A stretch of 64,000 nucleotides of DNA from Anaerolineales bacterium (GTDB lineage: Bacteria > Chloroflexota > Anaerolineae > 4572-78 > J111): contig JABTUK010000001.1 in assembly GCA_015075405.1 (NCBI GenBank), forward strand, positions 1,240,001 through 1,304,000, in the 5' to 3' direction. Shown here one piece after another: positions 17,788 through 26,298 of the stretch; position 1 is the stretch's first letter, and each line of letters opens with the position of its first letter. Position numbers and translations under genes: made by a program. The notes under the pieces were generated by a model. The model did not search any database. It saw only the letters and a program-made list of their open reading frames with translations, and had not been told where the DNA came from.

Positions 17788-19572
17788 TTATAATTTAGTC
17801 ACCACCGCCTCCAACGCCATCTTTTCAAACACCGACACCTCCAGCGGCCCCAAATCCTCGCCGCTGCGCAGACGCACCGCTACCTGATGGGCCGCCTGCT
17901 CTTTATCCCCCACTACCAGCATGTAGGGAATTTTCTGCTTTTGGGCCAGGCGAATCTTGTGGCCCATGCGCTCGCTGCTGGCATCTACCTCGACCCGCAG
18001 CCCGGCGGCTTTGAGCCGCTTGGCTACGTCGTCGCAGTAAGCCACGTGCCGGTCAGCGATGGGGATGAGCACCGCCTGCACCGGCGATAGCCAGACCGGA
18101 AACGCCCCGCCGTAATGCTCAATTAATACCCCAAAAAACCGCTCCATCGAACCCAGCAGGGCACGGTGAACCATAAAAGGCCGGTGCGGCTGGCCGTCCT
18201 CGCCGATGTAGGTGATATCGAAGCGTTCGGGCAGGTTGAAGTCGAACTGGATAGTGCTCAACTGCCACTCCCGCCCCAGGGCATCGTTGATTTTGAGGTC
18301 AATTTTGGGGCCGTAAAACGCCCCGCCGCCGGGGTCAATCTCGTAAGGCAGGTTAGCCCGCTTCAGCGCGGCTTCCAGGGCTGCTTCGGCGGTGTGCCAA
18401 TCCGCCAGTTCGCCGACGGCTTTGCTTTCGGGCCGGGTGCTGAGGTAGGCGGTGAAGTCGGTAAAGCCAAAGCTGCGCAGGATGCGCAGGCAGAAGTTGA
18501 GGGCAAAATCTATCTCTTCGGGCATCTTCTCCGGCTGGACAAAATGGTGGGCGTCGTCCTGGGTAAAACCGCGCACCCGCAGCAGGCCGTGCAGCACCCC
18601 GCTGCGCTCGTAGCGATAGACCGTGCCCCACTCGGCAAAACGCAGGGGCAGGTCGCGGTAGCTGCGCAGTTTGTCCTGGTAAATCATGATATGAAAAGGG
18701 CAGTTCATCGGCTTGAGATAATATTCCTGCCCGTCAATATCGAGCGGGGCATACATATTTTCCTTGTAAAAGGTCAGGTGGCCGCTGGTTTGCCAGAGCG
18801 TGCTTTTGCCGATGTGTGGCGAGTAAACCAGGTCATACCCCTGGGCCAGATGCTCTTTGCGACAAAACTCTTCGGCCAGGTGACGCATTAAGCCGCCGTT
18901 GGGATGCCACAGAATCAACCCCCCGCCAAGCATATCCGGCTCGGTGCTGAACAAATCCAATTCCTTGCCCAGTTTGCGATGGTCCCGTTTTTCGGCCTCC
19001 TCCAGACGATGCAGATAATCGGCCAGCTCCTCCGCCGTTTGCCAGGCCGTGCCGTAGATGCGCTGCAACTGCGGGCGTTTTTCATCGCCCCGCCAATAAG
19101 CCCCGGCGATTTTCATCAGCTTGAAGGCCGCCGGATTAATTTCACCCAGGTTGGCTACGTGCGGCCCTTTGCACAAATCCTCAAAAGTATCGTGCTTGTA
19201 GGTGCTGATAACCGGCGGCGCGTCGGTCGGTTCGCCGTATTCGTCCACCCCGCCTTTTTCCAACCCTTCGATCAGCTCGATTTTGTAGGGCTGGCCGGCA
19301 AAAAGAGTTTTGGCTTCGGCGGCGCTCAGCTCGCGACGCTGGAAGGTGTGTCGCCCCTGGAGGATTTCGCGCATACGCTTTTCAAGCGCCGTCAAATCCT
19401 CCGGGGTGAGCGGGCGCGGCAGGTCGAAATCGTAGTAAAAACCATCTTCAATGGGCGGACCGATGGCGATTTTGCCGGTGGGGAACATCTCCAACACCGC
19501 CTGAGCCATCACATGGGCCAGGCTGTGCCGGATTTTGTAGAGTTGGTCCTGGGCTAATTGGTTTGATGTCAT
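17788..19572 (-). CDS. thrS: Threonyl-tRNA synthetase lacking the TGS domain (copy 1)
   Basis: This is a 594-residue protein that charges tRNA-Thr. It begins directly at the editing domain: HSLAHVMAQAV supplies HxxxH, and FEDLCKGPHV supplies the Cys and His of the editing site. The class II core follows, with MNCPFH (zinc Cys), motif 2 RYERSGVLHG, DDAHHF (zinc His), MVHRA (zinc His) and the C-terminal anticodon-binding domain (PVWLSPVQAVLIPI). The ~60-residue N-terminal TGS domain of the usual ~640-residue enzyme is absent. MTSNQ (19572) is preferred because it aligns with the start of the second copy. It is the last gene of a T-box-controlled operon, and a MITE-like repeat separates it from copy 2. 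Confidence 0.93.
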   Translation of the reverse strand: MTSNQLAQDQLYKIRHSLAHVMAQAVLEMFPTGKIAIGPPIEDGFYYDFDLPRPLTPEDLTALEKRMREILQGRHTFQRRELSAAEAKTLFAGQPYKIELIEGLEKGGVDEYGEPTDAPPVISTYKHDTFEDLCKGPHVANLGEINPAAFKLMKIAGAYWRGDEKRPQLQRIYGTAWQTAEELADYLHRLEEAEKRDHRKLGKELDLFSTEPDMLGGGLILWHPNGGLMRHLAEEFCRKEHLAQGYDLVYSPHIGKSTLWQTSGHLTFYKENMYAPLDIDGQEYYLKPMNCPFHIMIYQDKLRSYRDLPLRFAEWGTVYRYERSGVLHGLLRVRGFTQDDAHHFVQPEKMPEEIDFALNFCLRILRSFGFTDFTAYLSTRPESKAVGELADWHTAEAALEAALKRANLPYEIDPGGGAFYGPKIDLKINDALGREWQLSTIQFDFNLPERFDITYIGEDGQPHRPFMVHRALLGSMERFFGVLIEHYGGAFPVWLSPVQAVLIPIADRHVAYCDDVAKRLKAAGLRVEVDASSERMGHKIRLAQKQKIPYMLVVGDKEQAAHQVAVRLRSGEDLGPLEVSVFEKMALEAVVTKL

Positions 19573-19598
19573 AACTCCCTCTCTTTCCATATCCCCTC

Positions 19599-19729
19599 AG
19601 ACATGTCATTTCGACCGAAGGGAGAAATCCCCCTAATGGAGTCCAAAGCTTGCTTTGGCTTTCCCAAAGCAAGCTTTGGACTCCTTCGCAGAAGATTTCT
19701 CGGCCTTACGACCTCGAAATGACATGTCT
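19599..19729. repeat. MITE-like 131-bp inverted-repeat element with a nested palindrome (copy 1)
   Basis: The outer arms AGACATGTCATTTCGA (19599-19614) and its exact complement (19714-19729) bound the element. Inside, 19638-19658 and 19664-19684 form a perfect 21-bp stem with a 5-nt loop. No ORF is present. The left end shares 28 identical bases with a second copy at 32313. The right end overlaps the stop codon of thrS copy 2. Confidence 0.8.
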
Positions 19730-21554
19730 ATAATTCACTCGACCGGCTGGCGATGCGCTGCTGGGTTTGGGCGATGAACTCGGCTACCGGCAAATCGTTC
19801 TGGCGAGAGCCATCCCGCTTGCGCAGCGAGACCGTGCTGTTCGCCACTTCCTGGTCGCCGACCACCAGCATGTACGGGATTTGCAGCAATTGAGCCTGGC
19901 GAATCTTGGCATTCATCCGTTCCGTGCCCAAATCGGCCTGGGCGCGGATATTGGCTGCCCGCAACTGGCGGGCCAGCGTGTCGGCGTACTCGTTGTGGGC
20001 CTCAGTAATGGGCACGACCACCGCCTGGTCGGGCGAGAGCCAGACCGGGAATCTGCCGGCGTACTGTTCGAGCAAAAAGCCGACCATGCGCTCGTGGGTG
20101 CTCAGCGGGGCGCGATGAATGCACAGCGGCGTTTCCTCCTGGCCGTGCTGGTTGACAAAGGTCAGGTTGAAGCGGGGCGGCACGGCAAAATCCACCTGGT
20201 TGGTGGCCAGGGAGAACTCGCGGCCAATGGCGCTCCAGATTTGCACGTCAATCTTGGGGCCGTAGAAGGCGGCCTCGTCGGGCACTTCTACATAAGGCAC
20301 ACCGCCGTGTTCCATGGCCCGGCGGACCATATCTTCGGTTTTGAGCCACAACCGCTCGTTGTCCACATATTTTTTGCCCAGGCCCTTTTTGTGGTGGGTG
20401 CTCAGGCGCATGACATACTTTTCGATGTTGAGCAGCTTGAAATATTCCAGGTACAAATTGACCACACCCAGAAATTCGCTCTCAAACTGCTCCTCGGAGC
20501 AGTAGATGTGGGCGTCGTTCATCTGCATCGAGCGGACCCGCATCAGGCCGAACAACTCGCCGCTTTTTTCGTAGCGATAGCAGGTGCCGTACTCGGCCAG
20601 GCGCACCGGCAGGTCGCGGTAGCTGCGCGGTTTGCTGCCAAAAATTTTGTGGTGGAAAGGGCAGTTCATAGGCTTGATGTAGTAGCGCACGCCTTCCATC
20701 TCCATCGGCGGGAACATGCTTTCGGCGTAGTAGGGCAGGTGGCCGCTGCGCAGAAACAAATCTTCTTTGGTCAGATGGGGCGTGCGCACCCGGTCGTAGC
20801 CGGCTTTTTGCTCCATCTCCTTGGCCAGCTTTTCCAACTCTTCGATCAGCACCGCGCCGCGTGGCAGCCACAAGGGCAGCCCCGGCCCAACTTCTTCATC
20901 AAAGGTGAAGATTTCCAGTTCTTTGCCCAATTTGCGGTGGTCGCGCTTTTTAGCCTCTTCCAGCATTTCAAGATACTGGTTCAGCTCTTTTTTGTTGGCC
21001 CAGGCCGTGCCGTAGATGCGCTGGAGCATGGGGTTGTCTTCATCGCCGCGCCAGTAAGCCCCGGCGACGGTCATCAACTTGAAGCCGTCGCTGGGTATTT
21101 GGTTGGTCGCTTCGACGTGCGGGCCGCGGCACAGGTCTTCAAAGGTATCCTGGCGGTAGGTGCTGATGACCGGCTTTTCGCTGGTTTCATTGCCGTATTC
21201 GTCAATGCCGCCCTGGGCCAGGCCGTCAATCAACTCTATTTTATAGGGTTGATCCTTGAACAATTCCCGCGCTTCGTCGGCGCTAACCTCGCGGTACTCA
21301 AACTTGTGCTTGCCGCCGATAATCTGGCGCATGCGCTTTTCGATGGCTTCCAGATCTTCCGGGGTAAAGGTGCGCGGCTTGCTGTGCTCATCTTTGCCCA
21401 GGTCAAAGTCATAGTAAAAGCCGGTGTCAATGGGCGGGCCAATGCCGAGTTTGACATCGGGGTACAATTCTGTCACCGCCTGGGCCATCACGTGAGCCAG
21501 GCTATGGCGGAGTTTATAAAGCTGCGAGTTTTTGGCATCTTGCTGGTTAGACAT
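19728..21554 (-). CDS. thrS: Threonyl-tRNA synthetase lacking the TGS domain (copy 2)
   Basis: This is a 608-residue paralogue in tandem with copy 1. It also starts at the editing domain (HSLAHVMAQAV, FEDLCRGPHVEATN) and has MNCPFH, CIHRA and a C-terminal anticodon-binding domain (PVWLSPDQAVVVPI). Motif 2 differs: RYEKSGELFGLMRVRSMQMND against RYERSGVLHGLLRVRGFTQDD in copy 1. The two are therefore old paralogues, not a recent duplication. The zinc His in NDAHIYC is kept. It follows a 177-aa gene with a 2-nt gap downstream of a Thr T-box. Both copies keep catalytic and editing residues, so division of labour (stress resistance, mischarging control) is possible but unproven. Confidence 0.93.
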   Translation of the reverse strand: MSNQQDAKNSQLYKLRHSLAHVMAQAVTELYPDVKLGIGPPIDTGFYYDFDLGKDEHSKPRTFTPEDLEAIEKRMRQIIGGKHKFEYREVSADEARELFKDQPYKIELIDGLAQGGIDEYGNETSEKPVISTYRQDTFEDLCRGPHVEATNQIPSDGFKLMTVAGAYWRGDEDNPMLQRIYGTAWANKKELNQYLEMLEEAKKRDHRKLGKELEIFTFDEEVGPGLPLWLPRGAVLIEELEKLAKEMEQKAGYDRVRTPHLTKEDLFLRSGHLPYYAESMFPPMEMEGVRYYIKPMNCPFHHKIFGSKPRSYRDLPVRLAEYGTCYRYEKSGELFGLMRVRSMQMNDAHIYCSEEQFESEFLGVVNLYLEYFKLLNIEKYVMRLSTHHKKGLGKKYVDNERLWLKTEDMVRRAMEHGGVPYVEVPDEAAFYGPKIDVQIWSAIGREFSLATNQVDFAVPPRFNLTFVNQHGQEETPLCIHRAPLSTHERMVGFLLEQYAGRFPVWLSPDQAVVVPITEAHNEYADTLARQLRAANIRAQADLGTERMNAKIRQAQLLQIPYMLVVGDQEVANSTVSLRKRDGSRQNDLPVAEFIAQTQQRIASRSSEL

Positions 21555-21556
21555 TA

Positions 21557-22090
21557 TTAATCACCTTTTTCCAAATGGATTGTGTCGTCGGCTTTAAGTC
21601 CTAATGCTTCAGCTTCTTCGGCGCTGATTTGTTGGACCTTCACCCCCATTTGCCCCAAGAAGCCCTCGATGAAAGTCAGATAGCCGCGCCGATGCATGCC
21701 TGTACTCCATTTTTTGACCGAACTCTTAATCACACCGAGAATACCGATAACATCCTCAACCTCCAAAGGTCCATAGCGTTCAAACGCTGAGCGCAAATTC
21801 ATCAACACAAAGTGCTGCGCAAAAGCATGCTCACCTTCCACCTTAGTCTTAGAACTGGCTGCCGGGCCAAGAAGCAGTTGCGCCCCTTCCGGTTGTTTCA
21901 AACGGGCAATAAGGTCGTCCAAAGCCTGGATTACATCGCCATCGGTCAAATCAGGGTCAATTGTTCCGGCTTGCAGCAGGCCTGTCTCTGCATTGACAAT
22001 GTACATCACATATTGCTCGCTGCGATAATCCGGAGTTAAGTTGAGCTTAAAGCCTTCCCGCTCGCCAGGTTTTCTTTTACGCTTGGCCAT
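21557..22090 (-). CDS. Protein of unknown function, first gene of the threonine T-box operon
   Basis: This encodes 177 residues from MAKRKRKPGEREGFKLNL. The ATG at 22090 has AAGGGAG ~8 nt upstream and lies directly after the T-box terminator, so this is the first gene controlled by the riboswitch. The basic N-terminus is followed by a mixed alpha/beta region (YVMYIVNAETGLLQAGTI, then a DLTDGDVIQALDDLIARL helix) and a short C-terminal tail with AEALGLKADDTIHLEKGD. There is no signal peptide or membrane segment, and I do not recognise the family. Its place before two thrS genes suggests a role in threonine or tRNA metabolism, which is inference only. Confidence 0.65.
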   Translation of the reverse strand: MAKRKRKPGEREGFKLNLTPDYRSEQYVMYIVNAETGLLQAGTIDPDLTDGDVIQALDDLIARLKQPEGAQLLLGPAASSKTKVEGEHAFAQHFVLMNLRSAFERYGPLEVEDVIGILGVIKSSVKKWSTGMHRRGYLTFIEGFLGQMGVKVQQISAEEAEALGLKADDTIHLEKGD

Positions 22091-22121
22091 TTGCCATCTC
22101 CCTTCTGACAAAAAATAAAAA

Positions 22122-22149
22122 ATCCCCCGCCCACCTTGGGGCGAGGGAT
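22122..22149 (-). terminator. T-box intrinsic terminator
   Basis: On the minus strand ATCCCTCGCCCC pairs with GGGGCGGGGGAT-like sequence around AAGG. The stem is followed by TTTTTTATTTTTT (22121-22109). It stands directly before the ribosome-binding site of the 177-aa gene and is the regulated terminator of the riboswitch. Confidence 0.85.
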
Positions 22150-22178
22150 CCAATTTCCACGCGGTTCCACCCAAATTC

Positions 22179-22236
22179 GATGATGCGTGATGCGTAATGC
22201 GTAAATCTTCTCACGCATCACGCATCACGTATCATC
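22179..22236. repeat. Heptanucleotide hairpin inside the T-box leader
   Basis: Arms of about 25 nt (22179-22203 and 22211-22236) built from TGATGCG/TGATGCG/TAATGCG-type heptamers pair almost perfectly around a 7-nt loop. It lies between stem I and the T-box sequence, where stem II/III elements normally sit. The same unit forms the hairpin at 8413-8453. Confidence 0.85.
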
Positions 22237-22422
22237 CTCTGTCCAGCCTTTAACGGAGCCAGCCGGAGCCTCATACTGGCGCAACTGCGTTCCGAGGCTC
22301 ACTCTCGAGGGGTTTTCGGCGCGTTTCTGCGAAGAAGGCTTACAGCCACGGCCTTCTCTCTCTGGCGCAGCAGTTTTTGCTTACTCGTCTCGATCAACGT
22401 TTTAACTCAATTGGTTAAACGT

Positions 22423-22451
22423 AGTCTAGCACAGAGCAGCCGTTGTGTCAA
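22423..22451 (-). promoter_or_regulatory. Promoter of the T-box operon
   Basis: TTGACA (22451-22446) and TAGACT (22428-22423) are separated by exactly 17 nt on the minus strand. Transcription would start near 22416 and give a leader of about 325 nt. It is back-to-back with the ruvB promoter. Confidence 0.75.
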
Positions 22452-22470
22452 TCAGCGGCGACCGGCCAAT

Positions 22471-22499
22471 TCTACACCATAGCAATTATGTGCTATAAT
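22471..22499 (+). promoter_or_regulatory. ruvB promoter with extended -10, giving a near-leaderless mRNA
   Basis: TCTACA (22471-22476), 17 nt, then TATAAT (22494-22499), preceded by TGC as an extended -10. The ruvB ATG is at 22509, only 10 nt after the -10 box, so the transcript would have almost no 5' leader. Confidence 0.65.
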
Positions 22500-22508
22500 C
22501 TCGCCACT

Positions 22509-23531
22509 ATGGATGAACGACCTGTATCGCCCGATTTGCAAGCCGCCGAAACCAAGCTCGACGCGACGCTGCGCCCCCTGGATTGGGACAGCTATTTCGG
22601 CCAATCCGCCGTTAAGCAGAACATCCAAATTCTGATCGAGGCGGCCAAAGGACGCGAAGAAGCCCTGGACCACGTGTTGTTGTACGGCCCGCCTGGCCTG
22701 GGCAAAACCACATTAGCCAGCATCATCGCCCACCAGATGGGGGTCAATTTGAAAATCACCTCCGGCCCGGCCATCGAGCGAGCCGGTGACCTGGCGGCGA
22801 TTTTGACCAACCTGCGCCGGGGCGACGTGCTGTTTATTGACGAGATTCATCGCTTGGGCCGGGCGGTAGAGGAAGTGCTTTACCCGGCCATGGAAGATTA
22901 CGCTTTGGATATTGTCATCGGCAAGGGGCCGAGCGCCCGTAATATCCGGCTCAAGCTGCCCCACTTTACTGTCCTGGGGGCCACCACCCGTCTCGATTTG
23001 CTGGCCGCCCCGCTGCGCGACCGCTTTGGGGCGGTGTTCCGGTTGGAATTTTACACCGCCGAAGAACTGCGCCAGATCGTGACTCGCTCGGCGGCGATTC
23101 TGAATGTGCCCATCGAGCCGGAGGGGGCGACCGAGATTGCCACTCGCTCACGCGGCACGGCCCGCATCGCCAACCGCCTGCTCAAACGCGCCCGCGATTT
23201 TGCCCAGGTGCGAGCCAACGGCGTTATCACCCAGGCGGTAGCCAATGAAGCCCTGGCCCTGATGCACGTAGACGCTCTGGGCCTGGACGACCTGGACAAA
23301 AAGGTGCTGCGCTCGATCATCGAAAAGTTCGGCGGCGGGCCGGTGGGCCTGGAAACCATCGCCGCCAGCATCAGCGAGGAAAGCAGCACGATCATGGATG
23401 TGGTCGAGCCGTATTTGCTGCAACTCGGTTTTCTGGACCGCACCCCGCGCGGCCGGGTGGCGACGCCTCGCGCCTATGAGCATTTGGGACTAACGCCGTC
23501 GGAGCGACCATCGCAGCCGAGTTTGTTTTAA
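22509..23531 (+). CDS. ruvB: Holliday junction branch migration ATPase
   Basis: This is a 340-residue protein, the usual RuvB length. RuvB forms a hexameric ring that drives branch migration with RuvA. Walker A is [14 protein letters not shown] (~60-73), Walker B is LFIDEIHRL (~110-118), and sensor 1 is [17 protein letters not shown]. The RuvB winged-helix C-terminus ([20 protein letters not shown], then [11 protein letters not shown]) is complete. The start [11 protein letters not shown] at 22509 fits the family; a frame start at 22443 lies upstream of the promoter and is not used. ruvA and ruvC are not in the window. Confidence 0.96.
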   Translation: MDERPVSPDLQAAETKLDATLRPLDWDSYFGQSAVKQNIQILIEAAKGREEALDHVLLYGPPGLGKTTLASIIAHQMGVNLKITSGPAIERAGDLAAILTNLRRGDVLFIDEIHRLGRAVEEVLYPAMEDYALDIVIGKGPSARNIRLKLPHFTVLGATTRLDLLAAPLRDRFGAVFRLEFYTAEELRQIVTRSAAILNVPIEPEGATEIATRSRGTARIANRLLKRARDFAQVRANGVITQAVANEALALMHVDALGLDDLDKKVLRSIIEKFGGGPVGLETIAASISEESSTIMDVVEPYLLQLGFLDRTPRGRVATPRAYEHLGLTPSERPSQPSLF

Positions 23532-23634
23532 TGACAAGGGATATCTAGAGGCTGTCAGAAAAATTCTGGATGAACCAATTTTTACTTCATCCTGGACAAA
23601 CTGCCACTAACTGCTAAGTGATTGTCCAAAAATA

Positions 23635-23688
23635 AGTTCCCTCAAGTTCCTACGAGTTCCCAGGGAACTAAGGGAACTCGTAGGAACT
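23635..23688. repeat. 10-nt-period repeat forming a 17-bp hairpin
   Basis: AGTTCCCTCA, AGTTCCTACG and AGTTCCCAGG follow each other every 10 nt from 23635. The arms at 23645-23661 and 23672-23688 pair perfectly over 17 bp. It lies between the convergent ends of ruvB and crtI and may end transcription of either. The design is the same as the heptamer hairpins, with a different period. Confidence 0.75.
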
Positions 23689-23733
23689 CAAAACGGGAAG
23701 TAAATTATTGTCTGTAGCCGATTGCGTTTTTTC

Positions 23734-25215
23734 TCAATTGCCCCTCGAAATCAAATCATCCGCGATTTTAGCCGACGACAGCACCCCTGGTAAACCCGCC
23801 CCCGGATGGGTGCCGGCCCCGACAAAGTACAAATTGTCAAACTCTTCGGAGCGATTGTGAGGCCGGAACCAGGCCGATTGGGTTAAAATTGGCTCGACGG
23901 AGAAGGCCGAGCCGAGATAGCTGTTGAGCGTGTTTTGAAAGTGCAGCGGGTCAATAAAATGTTCGGCCACGATATTGGCCTGCAAATCGGGCAGGTAGTT
24001 ATCCTCTAAAAATTGCATAATTCGGTCGCGGTACGGTTTGGCCGCCTGAGTCCAGTCAATGCCGGAACCCAGATGCGGCACCGGCGAGAGGACATAAAAG
24101 CTCTCGCAGCCGGGTGGGGCCAGCGATGGGTCGGTCAGGGTGGGCATGTGCAGGTAGAGCGAGAAATCATCGCTCAATTGTTTTTTGGTAAAGATGTCAG
24201 TCAGCAGCCCCTTATATCGCTCCCCCAAAATAATGTTGTGATGGGCCAGTTTGGTATCCGTATAGCGTCGCTTGGTCCCAAAGTAAATCACAAACAGCGA
24301 CATGCTATAGCGCATCTTTTCGATTTTGCGGTTGGTGTATTTGCGCCGGTACTGCTCAGGGATGAGGTTGCGGTAAGTAAAAGCCACGTCGGCGTTAGAG
24401 ATGACCACATCGGCCTGGTGGACCGTTCCATCGGCCAGGCGAACGCCGGTGGCGCGGCGGTCCTCCACCAAAATCTCCGCTACCTCGGTGTTGACGCAAA
24501 TCTGCCCCCCTAACTCTTCAAACAACCGGCCCAACCCCTGCACAATGGCCCCGGTGCCGCCCATGGCGTAATGAACGCCCCATTCTCGTTCCAGGTAGTG
24601 GATAAGGGCGTAAATGGAGGTTGTCTCAAAGGGATTGCCGCCCACCAGCAGCGGATGGAAGGAGAAGCAGCGGCGCAGAAAATCATCCTGCACAAATTGG
24701 GAGACGTAGCTGTAAACACTTTTGTGCGATTGCAGCTTGATTAAATCGGGCACAATGCGCAGCATGTCTAGCAGATTGAGAAAGGGCTTGTCGGCCAGTT
24801 CGACAAACCCTTTCTCAAAAATAGCCTGGGTGGATTGGATAAATTTTAAGTAGCCGGCCTTGTCGGTGGGACTCCACTGCTCGATTTGGCTTAATGTAAA
24901 GTCAGCATTATCATTGTAATCAAAGCAGCGCCCTTCGTGGTTAAAAATACGGTAGAAAGGGTGGCATGGCGCCAATTCAAAATAATCTTCCCGACGTTTG
25001 CCGGCGGCTTTGAAAATGTCGTCGAGCATAAAGGGTGCGGTGATAATGGTCGGCCCGCCATCGAATTTGAAGCCGTTGATTTCGTAAACGTAGGCCCGCC
25101 CACCCAGTTTGTCTCGCTTCTCAAAAATTTGCACTTCGTGACCTTTAGCCGCCAGACGAACCGCTGCACCCAGTCCTCCAAAGCCACTGCCAATAACGAT
25201 AATTTTTTTACTCAT
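23734..25215 (-). CDS. crtI: Phytoene desaturase-type FAD-dependent oxidoreductase
   Basis: This is a 493-residue protein. The N-terminus has the dinucleotide-binding fold [23 protein letters not shown] and the ensuing [10 protein letters not shown]. The C-terminus has the family signature [21 protein letters not shown]. The best match is CrtI-type phytoene desaturase, which introduces double bonds into carotenoid precursors with FAD; a related desaturase or isomerase (CrtN/CrtD) is possible. No other carotenoid gene is near. The gene has a near-consensus promoter ~60 nt upstream and converges with ruvB. The ATG at 25215 has GGAGT upstream. Confidence 0.87.
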   Translation of the reverse strand: MSKKIIVIGSGFGGLGAAVRLAAKGHEVQIFEKRDKLGGRAYVYEINGFKFDGGPTIITAPFMLDDIFKAAGKRREDYFELAPCHPFYRIFNHEGRCFDYNDNADFTLSQIEQWSPTDKAGYLKFIQSTQAIFEKGFVELADKPFLNLLDMLRIVPDLIKLQSHKSVYSYVSQFVQDDFLRRCFSFHPLLVGGNPFETTSIYALIHYLEREWGVHYAMGGTGAIVQGLGRLFEELGGQICVNTEVAEILVEDRRATGVRLADGTVHQADVVISNADVAFTYRNLIPEQYRRKYTNRKIEKMRYSMSLFVIYFGTKRRYTDTKLAHHNIILGERYKGLLTDIFTKKQLSDDFSLYLHMPTLTDPSLAPPGCESFYVLSPVPHLGSGIDWTQAAKPYRDRIMQFLEDNYLPDLQANIVAEHFIDPLHFQNTLNSYLGSAFSVEPILTQSAWFRPHNRSEEFDNLYFVGAGTHPGAGLPGVLSSAKIADDLISRGN

Positions 25216-25284
25216 GGGTTTACTCCGAAAAGAATGTTAATGCTATCTAATATCTGAAAAACTTTTGTCCATATTTTGTAAAAG

Positions 25285-25313
25285 ATAATAGGGGGAAAAT
25301 AGTGATTTGTCAA
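25285..25313 (-). promoter_or_regulatory. Near-consensus sigma-70 promoter for crtI
   Basis: On the minus strand TTGACA (25313-25308) and TATTAT (25290-25285) are separated by 17 nt. The start would be near 25278, leaving a ~60-nt leader. Further TTGAC copies follow immediately (25317 and 25328 on the plus strand) facing the BTAD gene and may be part of its own promoter or of an operator. Confidence 0.7.
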
Positions 25314-25362
25314 GTCTTGACCTGTATTTGACGAATATAGGATTGCCGGTAAAACTCAGTTC

Positions 25363-26154
25363 ATGGACAAGGTGCATTTTCAAACGAGTCGGAGACCTTT
25401 GCAAATTCAAACCCTGGGCGGCTTTCGCGTCTGGCGGGATGGTTTTGAAATTGAGCCGGCGGCCTGGGGCCGGGAAAAAGCCTTCCATTTGTTTCAATTT
25501 TTTGTCACGGTGCGCCGTTCCCCCTCGCCTTTGCACAAAGAACAGATTATTGACCGGCTGTGGCCTGAGCTTAGCTTGGAGGAGGGGGATCGAGATTTTA
25601 AGGTTGCCCTCAATGCCATCTACAAAGTGCTGGAACCGGAACGAAAGCCGCGAGCGGAGTCCCGTTTTATCCAGCGCCAGGAATTGATTTACAGCCTTAA
25701 TTTGGACCAAATTGGGGTTGATGCCGATGCTTTTGAAGCGTTGGTGGCGCAGGGCAACCAACTTCTGCTTGAGCGTCCGGCGGCGGCGATTGAGCATTAT
25801 CGGCAGGCGCTGGCCTTGTACAAAGGGGATTATTTACCGGAACGGCGTTATGAGGATTGGACCAGCGCCGAACGGGAGCGCCTGCAATTGCTGGCCCTGG
25901 GAACAATGACCACGCTGGCCGGCCTGTTGGTAGCGCAAAACCCTCTCGAAAGCATTCGTTTAACTCAGCACGTCCTCACCGTTGACCCGGTTTGGGAGGC
26001 CGCCTACCGGGTTCAAATGCAGGCTTATCTTAATCAGGGTAACCGCCCCCTGGCCCTGCGCACGTATCAAAAATGCGTTGAAATGCTCCAAAGCGAGTTG
26101 GGCGTTGACCCTCTCCCCGAAACCCAACAACTTTATCAACAGCTAGCAGGGTAG
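25363..26154 (+). CDS. BTAD-domain (SARP/AfsR-like) transcriptional regulator
   Basis: This is a 263-residue protein. It has an N-terminal OmpR-type winged helix (~14-110: LQIQTLGGFRVWRDG, then KEQIIDRLWPEL) and a bacterial transcriptional activation domain of TPR-like helices (~118-262: FEALVAQGNQLL, YLPERRYEDW, LGVDPLPETQQLY). It lacks the NB-ARC or TPR extensions of large AfsR proteins. It is divergent from crtI across a 147-nt promoter region and precedes the PHA locus, so it could control either; that is inference. Its stop codon lies inside a repeat hairpin. Confidence 0.82.
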   Translation: MDKVHFQTSRRPLQIQTLGGFRVWRDGFEIEPAAWGREKAFHLFQFFVTVRRSPSPLHKEQIIDRLWPELSLEEGDRDFKVALNAIYKVLEPERKPRAESRFIQRQELIYSLNLDQIGVDADAFEALVAQGNQLLLERPAAAIEHYRQALALYKGDYLPERRYEDWTSAERERLQLLALGTMTTLAGLLVAQNPLESIRLTQHVLTVDPVWEAAYRVQMQAYLNQGNRPLALRTYQKCVEMLQSELGVDPLPETQQLYQQLAG

Positions 26155-26193
26155 CATGTAGCAGATTGCTACTTTGCTACATGCTACCCTGCT
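26145..26193. repeat. Heptanucleotide hairpin covering the stop codon of the BTAD gene
   Basis: TAGCATG and TAGCAGA-type heptamers (26144-26165) are mirrored by complementary units. The arms at 26145-26162 and 26176-26193 pair perfectly over 18 bp with a 13-nt loop. The gene stop (TAG, 26152-26154) is within the left arm. It may act as terminator for the regulator gene. Confidence 0.8.
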
Positions 26194-26298
26194 ACTTTGC
26201 TTGTTGAGAAAGAACTTTTCTGGACACCTCTCCCTTCTTGTAACTCAACTGTAACTCCCCTTTGTTAAAATACAATTGTTACTGAAAAGGTTTTAGCC

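Larger units (their letters stand above)
22110..22416 (-). promoter_or_regulatory. T-box riboswitch, threonine (thrS operon leader)
   Basis: The minus-strand leader contains the hallmark T-box TGGGTGGAACCGCG (22173-22160), followed by a terminator. Upstream lies a long stem I with AGAGAGAG, GTGGCTGTAAGCC and a specifier region CCGAAAACCCCTCGAGAG (about 22320-22300). Within it ACC, a threonine codon, sits where the specifier is expected. The downstream genes are two thrS, which agrees. Uncharged tRNA-Thr would pair with the specifier and the TGGA bulge and prevent termination. A repeat hairpin occupies the segment between stem I and the antiterminator. Confidence 0.88.

Noticed and set aside
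19767-21560. 597-codon open frame on the plus strand opposite thrS copy 2
   Set aside because: It is antisense to a clear synthetase and shows no family motif. Long open antisense frames arise from GC-rich codon use.
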